From: Bubalus kerabau
Lineage: Eukaryota > Chordata > Mammalia > Artiodactyla > Bovidae
Reading direction: 5' to 3'
Length of the DNA: 64,000 nt
Assembly: GCF_029407905.1 (NCBI RefSeq)
Contig: NC_073626.1
Coordinates: 79,635,482 to 79,699,481, forward strand
The notes under the pieces are model-generated. The model was not told the origin of the DNA. It made no database searches and worked only from the letters and a program-made list of their open reading frames with translations. Every line of letters starts with the position of its first letter. The stretch's first letter is position 1. Shown here piece after piece: positions 36,143-47,984 of the stretch. Both the position numbers and the translations under genes were made by a program.

Positions 36143-39100
36143 CACTTAACATAATATGCCACAAGCACTAATATGAAATCTATGATATATGCTACAGACT
36201 TGGTCTCTTACAAGTTCTAAATGCATTTGTTGGGAAATAAACAGAATATTCTGACAAGAGTCTGGGGCACCTACTTTACTATGCCATTTGCTTATTTTGG
36301 ATTAGGCTGAACTCCTCATTGCCACAGTTCCCAGGACAACAGTATATTTAAGGTATGTGCAGATATTACACTGTGTTTGAAACTTCAATCCACACTAAGG
36401 TTTATACCATGAGAAAAGCAGATTTTATCAGCTGAGTTTACAGGTGGAGTATAAGTGAGATTGAATTGGGCTCTTGGTGTTTTTAGATGATCTATTAGGT
36501 AATCAAAATTAGATGCTCTTCAGGGAGATATAACCTTGAAACACACAGCTTTATTCTTCTCATGAAGGGGAAAAATAAAATCTCAGTTTTTCTAAATGAG
36601 AAAGAAGTTGGGTTGCATTTATAAATATATTGATCAATATGTTTAGAGAGGACAGGAGAATTGGGAGTTTTTTAAATTAGAATTTTTTTAACTTCTCCAT
36701 CAGTTTTTATTAATTCACTAATTCCCTATAGCTCAAGAGATGCTAATTAATTCAAGAAACCATAATGCTAATCATTGGCTAAATAAATCTAACATGGAAA
36801 GAGTCTGTCACCAGAGATACCACTGCTCATTTTAATTAAAATTACCAATTCGTGAAGTAATATAAATAAAGGTTATTGTATCCTTCTACTCAGGCGGTAT
36901 TAACCCTGTGCGTAGCCACCTGAGAATCCATCAGGACTTAAAAAGCCAAGAATATTTATGGAACCTTATCAGTCTCTGAGTTAGGATATTTATCATTCCA
37001 AGAGTGCTGTTCACTGATACTATAAAGCCATGTGGAATTAAGCTGCCTTGAAATGCAAAATGGAGAATGGCGAAGGGCTGAGAATTGTTGCCTTGGAGGG
37101 AGTACAATCAATATCAAGAAATTAACCATTCCAAAATGATTACCTTTACAAACATTCAGGCCTAGAGAAAAGCAGATGTTCCAGGTCTGAGTTTCAATTT
37201 TTAAGGAATAAATTTATGTAAATGCCCATTTGTTTTAGTAGTTTTGTAGCTCAGAGTGATCTCACCTTGTTAACATTCAGTGCAACCGTTTATAGCCATG
37301 TGAATGTCATTTGCAGGGATAGGAAAGGTTGCCTCAACATTTCATAACCACATGGCAGGCATGACCACGATGCTCACTCTGGGAAACCACCTGCACGCTT
37401 AGCTGCTCAAGCCAGCCAGCCCTGGAAAGAGGTGCGTGCGTGGGCAATCATGTGGTTCAAGTCATCAATGAGTCTGAAGCTGAACAGTCATAGTACTCTT
37501 GGTGGATTTGCCCTTGACTAAGAGAAATCCATCTTTATTGTCTCACTCATCAGCTCAAAAGACATTGATGATGAAGTCCTAAATCTAATTTCTAATAACA
37601 CCCCAAAAGTTTCAGAGGCAAAATGAAAAAGCACAGCTCACAGATACCTTTTGACCAAAGGTTGGTAAAGAATTTTTGTAGATTAGTCCAAAGACCTGAC
37701 ATTGGTTTGAACTAAAAAGAGAAGTGACGTCCTTTAGAACCAAAGAGAACCTGGTAAAGGAAAAATGTTGTCATTTTATCAAAAGGCTACTTCTGAATGG
37801 AGCTTCCAGACAAAATAGAAATCTGTCTGGGACTTCAACCAGATAACCTTGTTATGCAAATAGCTTTAGCCAAAGGGTAAAGGGCTGATAATGAAATCGC
37901 TACAAAGCCAACTGCACATTACAAAGGTGACAAAAAACATCAGGCAGGGTCCTAGCATCTGGATAAAAAGCAGTGCAGAATTTATGTGAGCATCATGTTT
38001 AATTTATCATAACTAAGCTGTCAGGAGTCATGGTTTGGCAAATGCTTAGCTAACACACATAAATGAGTCAATTATCACTAACGACCAAAGGTTCAAAACC
38101 AAACAGGCTGATGTTTCCTTTCTTTTTTTTTAACCCTCAAAATAGGTTTACTAATAGGATTTCAGAATGTAAAATCTCTTCTACTGTCTCCAAATTAAGA
38201 AGAATGCTGGAAACACATCTAAAAACACTAAGCTACTTCCTGGCACTTATAGCCTGCCTCTGCTCCCACCCCTGCACTTAACTGCACTTGCTCTCTTTCA
38301 CACACACACACACACATACACACACACAGAGTCCCCTGTCTACATAGCTGTGATCACTGGGCTGCAGCCTGACCAATTCCTTCAGATCCCTGCAGCAACA
38401 ATGAGAAGCCATGAGGTCCTTTGATGAATGGTGACCATCATGGACCATCATTATTGAATTGACGCTGATATGGCTCAGCAGTTACATGAGAACCAGGTAT
38501 TAAAGATTTTAAAACTGTTATATTTTTCTAGTCCTATTTATTCTTTAGAAAGAACTAGTTTAGTTTACTTTAAATCAAGGCATCGTGGCTCCATCCACAA
38601 TGGAAGTTGAAGAAATTATCTAGATAATTCAGGCTAAAAAAATTTACCAGATAACCCTCTTCCCACCTCAGTTTCAGCAATAATGAAAAGTTTATGATCT
38701 GAAGATCTTAATCCTTCATAGTTTTCCCTTTTCCTTCCCAAGATGAGTAAGGTAAGGCTCTCTCTTTAAATAGACATTTCTAACCCAGTGAGTATCTTTG
38801 TTTACATTTAATTAGAGATTTGAATAAATAGAATGAAATAGAAAATTAAAATTGCATTTGGTAGGCTGGTTCCTAATAACCAAAGGGTAATACTTTGGAA
38901 TAGTAAATAGTTTTCTACCTAAAGATATAAAATACAATAATTGTTCCTAATCTTGACAGTAATATTTCTAAAAATTTTGTAAAAGGAAAATTCATGGTTA
39001 AAAAAATCTCAGATGTTATGGGGAAAATAGAATTGAGGGACTGAGGTCAGGAAAGAATCTATGAACACCTATAACATATAATATTTTCACTAATAATACC

Positions 39101-39611
39101 AGTAAGGACAAGTCATTAAATAAAGATAATACTGATGACATTTTTCCATATCTTAAATTAGTAATAAAGCACACTATCACTTAATTTCTCTTTACCTTCA
39201 CTGGTTCTTTAGAACCTTTTCAGACTCTCTCTCCTCTGCCATTTCAATAAGATGCTTTTGCTATGTAGCTGACGGATGCATACTAAAGGCACTGTTTTCT
39301 GTGTTGAGTCCTCCATTCTAGTACCAACATTTTTCTAAGTCTAAAGCAACTCAGAATGAGCACATATAGAAATCTCAGAGTTGGGGAAAACTTAACCAGA
39401 TTTAAATGGGAATATAACGGGATCTGCCATAAAGAAAAATCAATAGTAGAGGGGGATTTCTATACTATATTTAATCCTGAAAGCCACAACCCTATCATCA
39501 ATTACGTACCTTTATTCCCACATCTATCCATTAAATACTGTGCTTACTTTAAGAACGCAAACATACTCTTGAAGCCAAAACTTTGGTGAGTAAGTCAAGT
39601 CACATTTTAGA
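36143..39611. other. Mostly unique intron; candidate conserved non-coding block
   Basis: No young repeat lies in about 3.5 kb apart from a CA microsatellite at 38299-38329. The part at 36650-37120 is rich in ATTA/TAAT cores (gctaattaattcaagaaacc, ttttaattaaaattaccaat) and free of recognisable repeats. It looks like candidate regulatory DNA, by inference only. Confidence 0.4.
38299..38329. repeat. (CA)n microsatellite
   Basis: A CA run with one TA interruption in the middle. Confidence 0.93.
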
Positions 39612-39676
39612 GGCATGCTGCTGTCTATGGGGTCGAACAGAGTTCGACACTACTGAAGTGACTTAGCAGCAGCAGT
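39612..39676 (+). mobile_element. BOV-A2/Bov-tA2 3' fragment
   Basis: Only the 3' end remains: 'ctgtctatggggtcgaacag', agttcgacactactgaagtg and acttagcagcagcag. This is a strongly 5'-truncated SINE insertion. Confidence 0.8.
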
Positions 39677-41025
39677 GTTTGGTATAGGAAAGCGTATTTG
39701 TGAGTATGTGATGTGGTTTTCTAGGTCAACGGCTTTGAGAAGGTCAGTCAAGGGCATCTGTGTGAAGCAATGGAATGAAAAGAAAAACTCTGGAGTCAGC
39801 TTTTGCCAGCAAAATCACGAGAACCCTAACCCCTGGGTTTCTTTCTCTGGGGTCATCTGAAATGTGTTTCCAGCCACCAGGATGTCTGTAGCTCTCCAGT
39901 GCCTTCCACCTCTTCGTTTGGCTTCCAAATATCAGGAAGTGGCTCTTCCTCTGCTTCTCTGAGAGCATCATCCCTCCTGCTATATCTGTTGTTCCTCTCA
40001 ACACTGCCCACTATCACCACCCTTGACTTGCGGCTGCTTTTGCATTCTGCAGTCACTGCAGAAACATCAGAGTGGGGACCAGAGGGACAAGAAAATGTCC
40101 TCCATCCCCGGCCCTGAATTTCACGGTCACATTCCAACACAGCCATCCTTAGAGTTGTGGAATTCTTGGAGCTCTTTACCCTTCCTCTCTTCTGAGGATG
40201 ATAGCAAAAAGCTAGCAGGGATTGACTGGACAAACAATTTCAGGGACCTTGAATTATGCTGTATTTGAAATGAAAATGAAATACAGGTTCACAGCTCTTT
40301 ATACAAAACCCTTGGGGCCAAATATGTTTTAGAATTCAGAATTTTATCAAACGGTAGAAAAGTAAATCAGTGCATTTACTGTATGTTATATAACATCCCA
40401 GCAGGATCTGGGGCAGCACACTGTAATCAAACACATTAATATATCTGCAGCAATTCACATGAATATTCACACTGAGTAGGACAAATAATGGCTATAAGTA
40501 GCCTCACTTCAGTTTAGGTCATGTGTTGCCACCAAATCAGTTCACATAAGGTCAGGGCTTGCAGCTAAATGACTCAAATACAAAAAAAACCTTCTATTTT
40601 TCAGAGCTCTTTGGGTTTTGGAATTGTGAACAAGGGATTGTACTGTGCTTAAGTAAGGCGATCAAGAAACCCAGCTTGCTTACTTGCACTGTCTTTGTGG
40701 AAGCTAAGTCTGCACACAGGCATAAGTTAGAGAAATTTGTGTTGACCCTTTCCTTCTTCCTGTTTATCAGCTATTTTGGTCACGTCTTTTCTCCTTCCAT
40801 TACTCTTGAGCCCCTTGTTTGATACACTCGATGCTGAGGGCACCGCTATAGCTTATAATCGCCTTGTCTAGATTCCTGCCCCCCACAGTTCACCAGGCCG
40901 CTTTACATAGACCCCTCCAACACTGAGCACCTTCCCCAGATTCAGGACTAGTGTGGTTTCTCTGTCAGGCGACAGCACTCAGTCCCCACCCTATTGGTGC
41001 TACTGTTGGTTCTGCTCCTGTCTTC
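39677..41025. other. Unique intron
   Basis: No repeat or gene was recognised. Overlapping open frames on both strands around 39850-40270 have no recognisable domains and no splice context that I can support. Confidence 0.5.
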
Positions 41026-42049
41026 AGTCAGTTCAGTTCAGTTCAGTTGCTCAGTCGTGTCTGACTCTTTGCGACTCCATGAATCACAGCAGGCCTCCCT
41101 GTCCATCACCAACTCCCGGAGTTCACTCAGACTCACGTCCATCGAGTCAGTGATGCCATCCAGCCATCTCATCCTCTGTCGTCCTCTTGTCCTCTTGCTC
41201 CCAATCCCTCCCAGCATCAGAGTCTTTTCCAATGAGTCAACTCTTCGCATGAGGTGGCCAAAGTACTGGAGTTTCACCTTTAGCATCATTCCTTCCAAAG
41301 AAATCCCAGGGCTGATCTCCTTCAGAATGGACTGGTTGGATCTCCTTGCAGTCCAAGGGACTCTCAAGAGTCTTCTCCAACACCACAGTTCAAAAGCATC
41401 AATTCTTCGGCACTCAGCTTTCTTCACAGTCCAACTCTCACATCCATACATGACCACTGGAGAAACCATAGCCTTAACTAGATGGACCTTTGTTGGTAAA
41501 GTAATGTCTCTGCTTTTCAATATGCTATCTAGGTTGGTCATAACCTTTCTTCCAAGGAGTAAGCATCTTTTAATTTCATGGCTGCAGTCACCATCTGCAG
41601 TGATTTTGGAGCCCAAAAAAATAAAGTCTGACACTGTTTCCACTGTTTCCCCATCTATTTCCCATGAAGTGATGGGACCAGATGCCATGATCTTCGTTTT
41701 CTGAATGTTGAGCTTTAAGCCAGCTTTTTCACTCTCCTCTTTCACTCTTATCAAGAGGCTTTTTAGTTCCTCTTCACTTTCTGCCATAAGGGTGGTGTCA
41801 TCTGCATATCTGAGGTTATTGAGATTTCTCCCGGCAATCTTTATTCCAGCTTGTGCTTCTTCCAGCCCAGTGTTTCTCATGATGTACTCTGCATATAAGT
41901 TAAATAAGCAGGGTGACAATATACGGCCTTGACGTACTCCTTTTCCTATTTGGAAGCAGTCTGTTGTTCCATGTCCAGTTCTAACTGTTGCTTCCTGACC
42001 TGCATACAGGTTTCTCAAGAGGCAGGTCAGGTGGTCTGGTATTCCCATC
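41026..42049 (-). mobile_element. BovB LINE fragment, best preserved, 0.6 kb from a MYO3B exon
   Basis: The minus-strand copy begins at the RT codons GIPDHLTCLLRNLYAGQEAT and ends in the (ACTGA)n tail at 41026-41048. The frame is open for about 336 codons of the element. YADD is intact (41797-41808), and the region downstream (ESWTVKKAE, FELWCWRRLLRVPWTARR) is undamaged until a small deletion near the 3' end shifts the last about 18 codons. N-terminal endonuclease and early RT are missing, so it is a dead-on-arrival truncation. It lies in sense orientation relative to MYO3B. No TSD was found. Confidence 0.95.
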
Positions 42050-42633
42050 CCATGCAATACTGCCTAGTTCCTGGTAATACAGTTCCCACCAGGTACATTA
42101 TCCGTCAATTGGGTTTTCATCTTGTTCTCCACACTCTGAGCCCTGGCTGGGGCTTCTCACCTTGGTGCCTCAGGCCCAAGATCTCACTTTGCCTCTCAAT
42201 CATCTTAGAAGCTGGAGCCCTGCTCCTAGACCACAGGTCCTAAAGCAAAGCCTAAATTCCAAGCTGCAAAATCTCTGCTGAAGGCTGCCATCTTCTGTCT
42301 CCCCTCTGGCTCAAGTGTGAGTGTCAGATATTTATATGGAGTCCCCTCTCTTATTAAACAAGACACTTTGGCAATATTTTCCCCAGGACAGAGTAGTCAG
42401 AAAATGTGACACATATGATCAGGAGGTCTGATTATAACCAAGAGTCAAATGGAATTCCGTATTTTTCAAATCTGCAGAAGCACTGTCTATCATTTACCAG
42501 AACAAATTCTGTGCCATGATGCGCTAGAAGGCATAACAACATCTAACGCCAAATCAATTCCACAGCTTGGATTTCTCCAATCACTGTCCAAGGCCTTGCT
42601 GGATGAACAATTTTTCGTGGAAGAAATACTCAC
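42050..42633. other. Unique intron next to the 66-nt MYO3B exon, donor side
   Basis: No repeat was recognised between the BovB and the exon donor at 42633. Confidence 0.5.
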
Positions 42634-42699
42634 TGTGAAATGAAGTGGTTGAATTCTTCACACCATTTTTCCGGATGAAGTAAAGTAGGTGGAGGATTT
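42634..42699 (-). CDS. MYO3B: MYO3B exon: kinase C-lobe segment (66 nt)
   Basis: This small internal exon lies immediately upstream, in transcript order, of the one at 1352-1507. On the minus strand a pyrimidine-rich tract ending TTTTTCAG (to 42700) precedes it and a strong GTGAGT donor (42633-42628) follows. It encodes NPPPTLLHPEKW, then CEEFNHFIS, and leaves CA to be completed to CAG (Gln) by the first base of the next exon. This corresponds to the kinase C-lobe between subdomains IX and X (the PRNPPP...F(I)SxCL stretch of class III myosins). Phase is 2 at both ends and the length is 22 codons. The preceding exon, which should encode the WSLGITAIELGDGDPP region, was not found between 42.7 and 64 kb, so the intron upstream probably extends beyond the window. 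The exon is too short to be found by ORF length alone; it was located from its splice sites and peptide. Confidence 0.9.
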
Positions 42700-43496
42700 C
42701 TGAAAAACAAAAACATTTTTCTTACAAAAAAATTGTTTTGTTAAAAGCAAAATATCAACTTATCTTTCCTGATATTGTTCTAAACAGCTCTGATAAAATC
42801 TAGGCCTATTTATTTCTGGGTAGGAGTCATTTATCAGTGGTAAATTATAAAGTGCCAATCCCTATTCGTTTCGCAGCTCATTTCCATTGACTGAAGGCCT
42901 ACTATGTCCACAGCTTTCTGCGGGACCTCTGAGGGTTACACAGATCGGGAATATTCCTCAGGGAGTGGACACTATTGAACGGTGAGGCAAGCACATAGCC
43001 ACTATAACTGAGAGCTGAGTATTATTGGTGCCATAAGAAAGTTATAAGCCAAGTGCTATGAGCTTGAGAGAAGACTTTTAATTTTACAGGATTTTCAGAT
43101 TATTATGATCCATTTGAATTAATTACATGATGCATTTAAAGTATACTTATAAATTCACTGGTCACATTTTTAAAAATTTTTCCTATATGTCAACCTTGAC
43201 AATAGGCACCGGAGAAAGCAAAACAGCTAAGACAAGGTTCCAGACCCTGAGAAGTTCCCGGGTAGTGAAGAGGACAGACACCTAATGCAACTGGAGTTAG
43301 GTGTACACCTAAGTACTGGAGGTCCCAAGAGAACTAGAGAACTGCAGAAAGACTCTGGGAACCAGACCACTTCCTGGTGAGAAGGCAGGAAAAGGAAAAT
43401 GTCAAAACCCTGCATTTGGCTGAATATTTACCCAAAGAGGATCAATTTTAAAACAGAAGTGACATTACCTTTAACTGATAAGAATGTTTTTTTCTA

Positions 43497-44304
43497 GCAA
43501 TAAATGCTGGAGAGGGTGTGGAGAAAAGGGAACCCTCTTACATTCTTGGTGGGAATGCAAACTAGCACAGCCACTATGGAGAACAGTGTGGATATTCCTT
43601 AAAAAACTGGAAATAGAACTGCCATATGACCCAACAATCCCACTGCTGGGCATACACACCGAGGAAACCAGAAGGGAAAGAGACACATGTACCCCAATGT
43701 TCATTGCAGCACTGTTTACAATAGCCAGGACATGGAAGCAACCTAGATGTCCATCAGCAGATGAATGGATAAGAAAGCTGTGGTACATATACACAATGGA
43801 GTATTACTTAGCCATTAAAAAGAATACATTTGAATCAGTTCTAATGAGGTGGATGAAACTGGAACCTATTATACAGAGTGAAGTAAGCCAGAAAGAAAAG
43901 CACCAATACAGTATACTAATGCATATATATGGAATTTAGAAAGATGGTAACGATAACCCTGTATGCAAGATAGCAAAAGAGACACAGATGTATAGAACAG
44001 TCTTTTGGACTCTGGGAGAGGGCGAGGGTGGGATGATTTGGGAGAATGGCATTGAAACATGTATAATATCATATGTGAAACGAATCACCAGTCCAGGTTT
44101 GATGCATGATACAGGATGCTCGGGGCTGGTGCACTGGGATGACCCAGAGGGATGATATGGGGAGGGAGGTGGGAGGGGGGTTCAGGATGGAGAACACGTA
44201 TACACCCGTGGCGGATTCATGTTGATGTATGGAGAAACCAATACAATATTGTAAAGTAATTAGCCTCCAATTAAAATAAATGCATTTATATTTTTTTTAA
44301 AAAA
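43497..44304 (+). mobile_element. Ruminant L1 3' end with TSD
   Basis: The 5'-truncated L1 starts in the ORF2 C-terminus (NKCWRGCGEKGT, IELPYDPTIPLLG), which is open to its natural stop at 43937-43939. Its 3' UTR ends 'ttagcctccaattaaaataa' and an A run. The flanking duplication agaatgttttttctag lies at 44305-44320, and at 43481-43497 with one extra T. An open C-terminal frame suggests a relatively recent insertion. Confidence 0.95.
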
Positions 44305-44629
44305 AGAATGTTTTTTCTAGTGGTAAATGGAAATAGGGGCTTATGGGCAAGTCAAGTTCAGAAAATGAAGAAAGTTACACTTCTGCACACCTGAACTCTG
44401 ACTATAAATCTTAAACCCATTATATACCTTTGTTTTCACATGGGTTCTGATTGCTTCCTAAAGCCATAGTTTGCTCAGCTTCCATCGGCAAAGGAAGGGG
44501 GAGCAGCATGAATGATCAGAAATAAAAAATGTATCTGATAATGTGATAGTAAGCTGCTTCTCAGTACCCTTCCTTTTCTCACCTCTTCTAATACAATTTT
44601 TATTCTGATACAATGCTGCCATATATATT

Positions 44630-45240
44630 TTTCCTGAGTTTTGTGCAGCTAGATATGGCCACGTGGCTGAGTTCTGGCCAAATTATATACTACTGAAATT
44701 GTTCTATGATATTTCTAGAAAGTCTTCTTTAAAAAGGACAGACATGCTATCTTTTTTCTTCCCCCTTTCTGCTTCTTGGAACATGGATGTTATGACTGTA
44801 CCATGAGCAGCCATTTTGTATGTGAAATGAAAATGTGAGCTTTGAGCTGAGTATGGCAAAGAAGAGGGATTCCCTGGTGGCTCAGATGGTAAAGAGTCTG
44901 CTTGCAATGCAGGAGACCCTAGTTCAACCCCTGGGTTAGGAAGATCCCCTGGAGAAGGAAATGGCAACCCACTCCAGTATTCTTGCCTGGAAAGTCCCAT
45001 GGATGGAGGAGACTGGGGGGCTATAGTCCATGGGGTCACAAAGAGTCAGACATGACTGAGCGACTTCACTTTCATGGCAAAGAAGACAGACAGGACGTTG
45101 GATTCATGATGACATTTTAAAGCTGCCATACAAGCTCTAGATTGCTTCTGCCTAGTCTTCCTTAACAGGACAGAGAAATAAACTTCCATGTTCTTTAAGC
45201 CACTGTTTTATGTAATTAATTCTAATTGAGCTGGATTCAG
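44630..45240 (+). repeat. Ancient mammalian repeat, split by a SINE
   Basis: Left and right parts ('gagcagccattttgtatgtg'; 'attgcttctgcctagtcttc', 'tctttaagccactgttttat') are of the same type as 30760-31095. Bov-tA2 at 44866-45073 interrupts it. Family not assigned. Confidence 0.55.
44866..45073 (+). mobile_element. Bov-tA2 SINE with perfect 13-bp TSD
   Basis: The head (gggattccctggtggctcag) and body lead to the tail 'gagcgacttcactttc'. The duplication atggcaaagaaga lies at 44853-44865 and 45074-45086. Confidence 0.96.
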
Positions 45241-46382
45241 AGGATTACTCCATTATATGATTATAACATAATTTTGTAAGTATATCACAAGCACAAAGAT
45301 ATGTGGAAGCATAATAAAGCAGCAACTTATCCAATCTGGGGAGTTCCAGAAGACTTTAAAAAGAAAATGAACTTCAGCTAACCCTTGAAAATTGGTTGGA
45401 GTTTTTTAAGATAGATGACAGGAAAGCTATCTCAGTTTTAGGAAATAAGATGTACCACGTTACAGAAGTGTAAAAAGTCTGGTTAGTTCAAAGAACATGA
45501 GTAATCTTTTGAGGCTAGACTATATGATTCTTTCAGATCTGGAGAGAGGGTAGGCGGGAAGGATAAGGTGGGAAAGGAAGAATGATGAAAGAAACTATAT
45601 GATTTCCCTGTTCTACATAAGAATTTAATTACTCTTCAGATCTTCTGATTCAGAAACCTAAAGGAAAATTACCTGTGTACCCCGCTAGAAAGAGTAGCCA
45701 TTGAAAAGTTGCCCTTCAGTTATTTTGGAGACTGCCTCTATCTCATTCATTTAACAATATTTGCCTTCAACTTTCCCTGGGCTTCTTTACATAATAAAAA
45801 TACCATCACATAACTTCTGCTTTAATACCAACTTGGCTGAACTATTCTTACTGACTCTAGCTATTTGAGATTATACATCCACATGTCCTTCCAGTTCACC
45901 TCAGGGGAGCAGCTCTTAGTGAGCAGTTTACTCTAGATCATCTCTACAGCCCTTTCCACAGCTCAGACTTCCCTAATTCTGCTCAGGTTTCCTGCTTATT
46001 CTGCTCTCAGGGAGGTCAGTTCCACAGAGAAGAGCTGCTCAAGCAATTCACTGTCCAATAGACTTCATCCACCTCTAAAGCCATTAACTGTGACCAATAA
46101 GTCACTTGTAGGCACACTTGATTAAACCCTAGCAGGCTTGACCTTGGCCAGTCAAGCGTGGAGGGACAAACCTCTGTCACAATTAGAGAGTGACCTCGCG
46201 AGAGACAACTGGATAAATGGATGGAAGTGTCCATGCTGGTGTGAAGAACACTGTCCCTTCCTGTTTCCAGTCTGTCCCTCAGCAGGAACTATGAGCAGGG
46301 GTTACTGTTTACATGTTGGCCTGAACCTCTGCAGCAGGACACAGAGGAAAACAGCAGATCACCATTCACCCAGGCTACTACC
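45241..46382. other. Unique intron
   Basis: No repeat or gene was recognised. Confidence 0.45.
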
Positions 46383-46598
46383 AACCCCTCATAGCTCAGT
46401 TGGTAAAGACTCTGTCTGCAATACAGGAGACCCGGGTTTGATTCCTGGGTCATAAAGATCCCCTGGAGAAGGAAATAGCAACCCACTCCAGTATTCTTGC
46501 CTGGAGAATCCCACGGTCAGAAAAGCCTGGCAGGCTGCAGTCCATGAGGTCACAAGAGTTGGACATGACTTAGCAACTAAACCACCACTACCACCCAC
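46383..46598 (+). mobile_element. Bov-tA2 SINE
   Basis: The head (cccctcatagctcagttggt, gggtttgattcctgggtcat), body 'caacccactccagtattctt' and CCACCACTACCACCC tail are present. The TSD is uncertain. Confidence 0.9.
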
Positions 46599-47984
46599 CA
46601 ACCTATGATGGCCTCACATGAACCCCACACAAGGAAACACTTTCTCTGAGCTTGACATCATAGGAATTTAGTTTTAGAAAAGCTCATTTGACCTTGTAGA
46701 TGCCCCACCTTTCCTGGAGTCCATCCATCATACTTAGGTTCATTAAATTGAGGTTTTGTGAAAGATTACTCTCTGAGCATAATGAAAACTAAAAGGAATT
46801 TGAAGGCTTTACAGTACTTTGTTTGCATTGGCAATATAAATTCTCTTTCTCCTGATACGCAGGAAGAGCACCAAATAATAATAGTTGTGCCTTTTTGGCT
46901 CCTCTAAACACTACAGATGAAAGCTGCAACCCTGCCCAAAAGGGTCTCTCAACACAAGGAGAAATGCTTCATGTTCCTTGTGATAAGAGTGTCAGAGCAT
47001 AGCTGAGATCAGCAGGCATCACTCACATATGTGTATGGATGCTGAGAGCCTGTAGGATGTTTGAATGCTGAGTGGTTGAAAGGCCCATGAATCTGAATAA
47101 CAAGTTCTCATTTGGATAATATTTATAAATATACCAAGGCAATGTAGAAAAGAGATTAGTCAGTAAAGGAAAATGACTATATTTGATTTGAGGTTTCCCT
47201 GCCTGGATTTTATTCCTGTGATTTGGACTCCAAATTCAATTTCTACAAAATGATCCCTGCATACAGACAGCATTAGAGCTACCTGAGGCTAGCAGCAAGG
47301 GGTGATGCCCATTTTTGACATCATAATCTTAGATCTAGCAAATACGACGGAGACAGAGTTAACCTTCTTCCCTGAAAGCCTCTGTGGAACAAAATGATTT
47401 GCTGAACAGTCAGATTGAATTCATTTTAGTTCCTGAAATAGAGAAGCAGCTGATTGGATGAAGGGGGGCACCCAATCTCAGGATAACCAATCCAAATTTC
47501 ATCTAGTGCCCTGTGCCAAAGCATGACTCAAAATTATAAACTGGGTCAATCTGATTCTCTTTAGAAGGTTTCCTCCCCCCTCCTTTTTTTTCCACCTTGA
47601 ACAGAAACAGAACAAAAACAAACAAACAACAGGCAGTTTAGTAATGGGATCTAAAGAGGAAAGATCCATGATGACAGGAGAGTACAATATACAAACCGGT
47701 TTTGGGAAGCAGACACTAGGAATAGTCAAGAAACCAGGGAATGAGGAGAAAGCAGCCCAGGTAAGGATAAAAAAAGAAATAAGCTACAAACATCCCAGAC
47801 CCCATGATGGGACGTAGGTTTTCCTTCAGTTCCTTTTGTGAGTCCTTCTCCCTTTGGTGCAACTACACTATATTGGTCCCAGCATTCTGTTCTCAGCTGT
47901 CTTCTCCTCCTATTCTAAACATTCACTGAGGGCTCACTATACATTAGCAGCTTTCTCATCTTTATCTCCTGCCTTGGTTTTTCC
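46599..47984. other. Unique intron
   Basis: No repeat or gene was recognised over about 1.4 kb. Confidence 0.45.

Larger units (their letters stand above)
1508..42633 (-). other. MYO3B: MYO3B intron of 41,126 bp between the two kinase exons
   Basis: This interval is bounded by the GTGAGT donor at 42633 and the CAG acceptor at 1508. Joining its flanks gives an uninterrupted kinase reading frame. It holds most of the repeats listed here and no other exon I could recognise. Repeats listed as plus strand lie antisense to the MYO3B transcript. Confidence 0.85.

Noticed and set aside
39744..40268. Several overlapping open frames on both strands
   Set aside because: Higher local GC lengthens random frames here. 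No family resemblance was seen and no strand is favoured.
40994..41704. 236-codon open frame on the plus strand (with a similar one at 28503-29072)
   Set aside because: Both are antisense shadows of BovB copies. The BovB complementary strand is often open because of its codon composition.
41038..42057. 339-codon frame with reverse-transcriptase motifs taken as a host gene
   Set aside because: The peptide is the C-terminal part of the BovB RTE-clade polyprotein with an ACTGA tail. Its first codons are flanking DNA.
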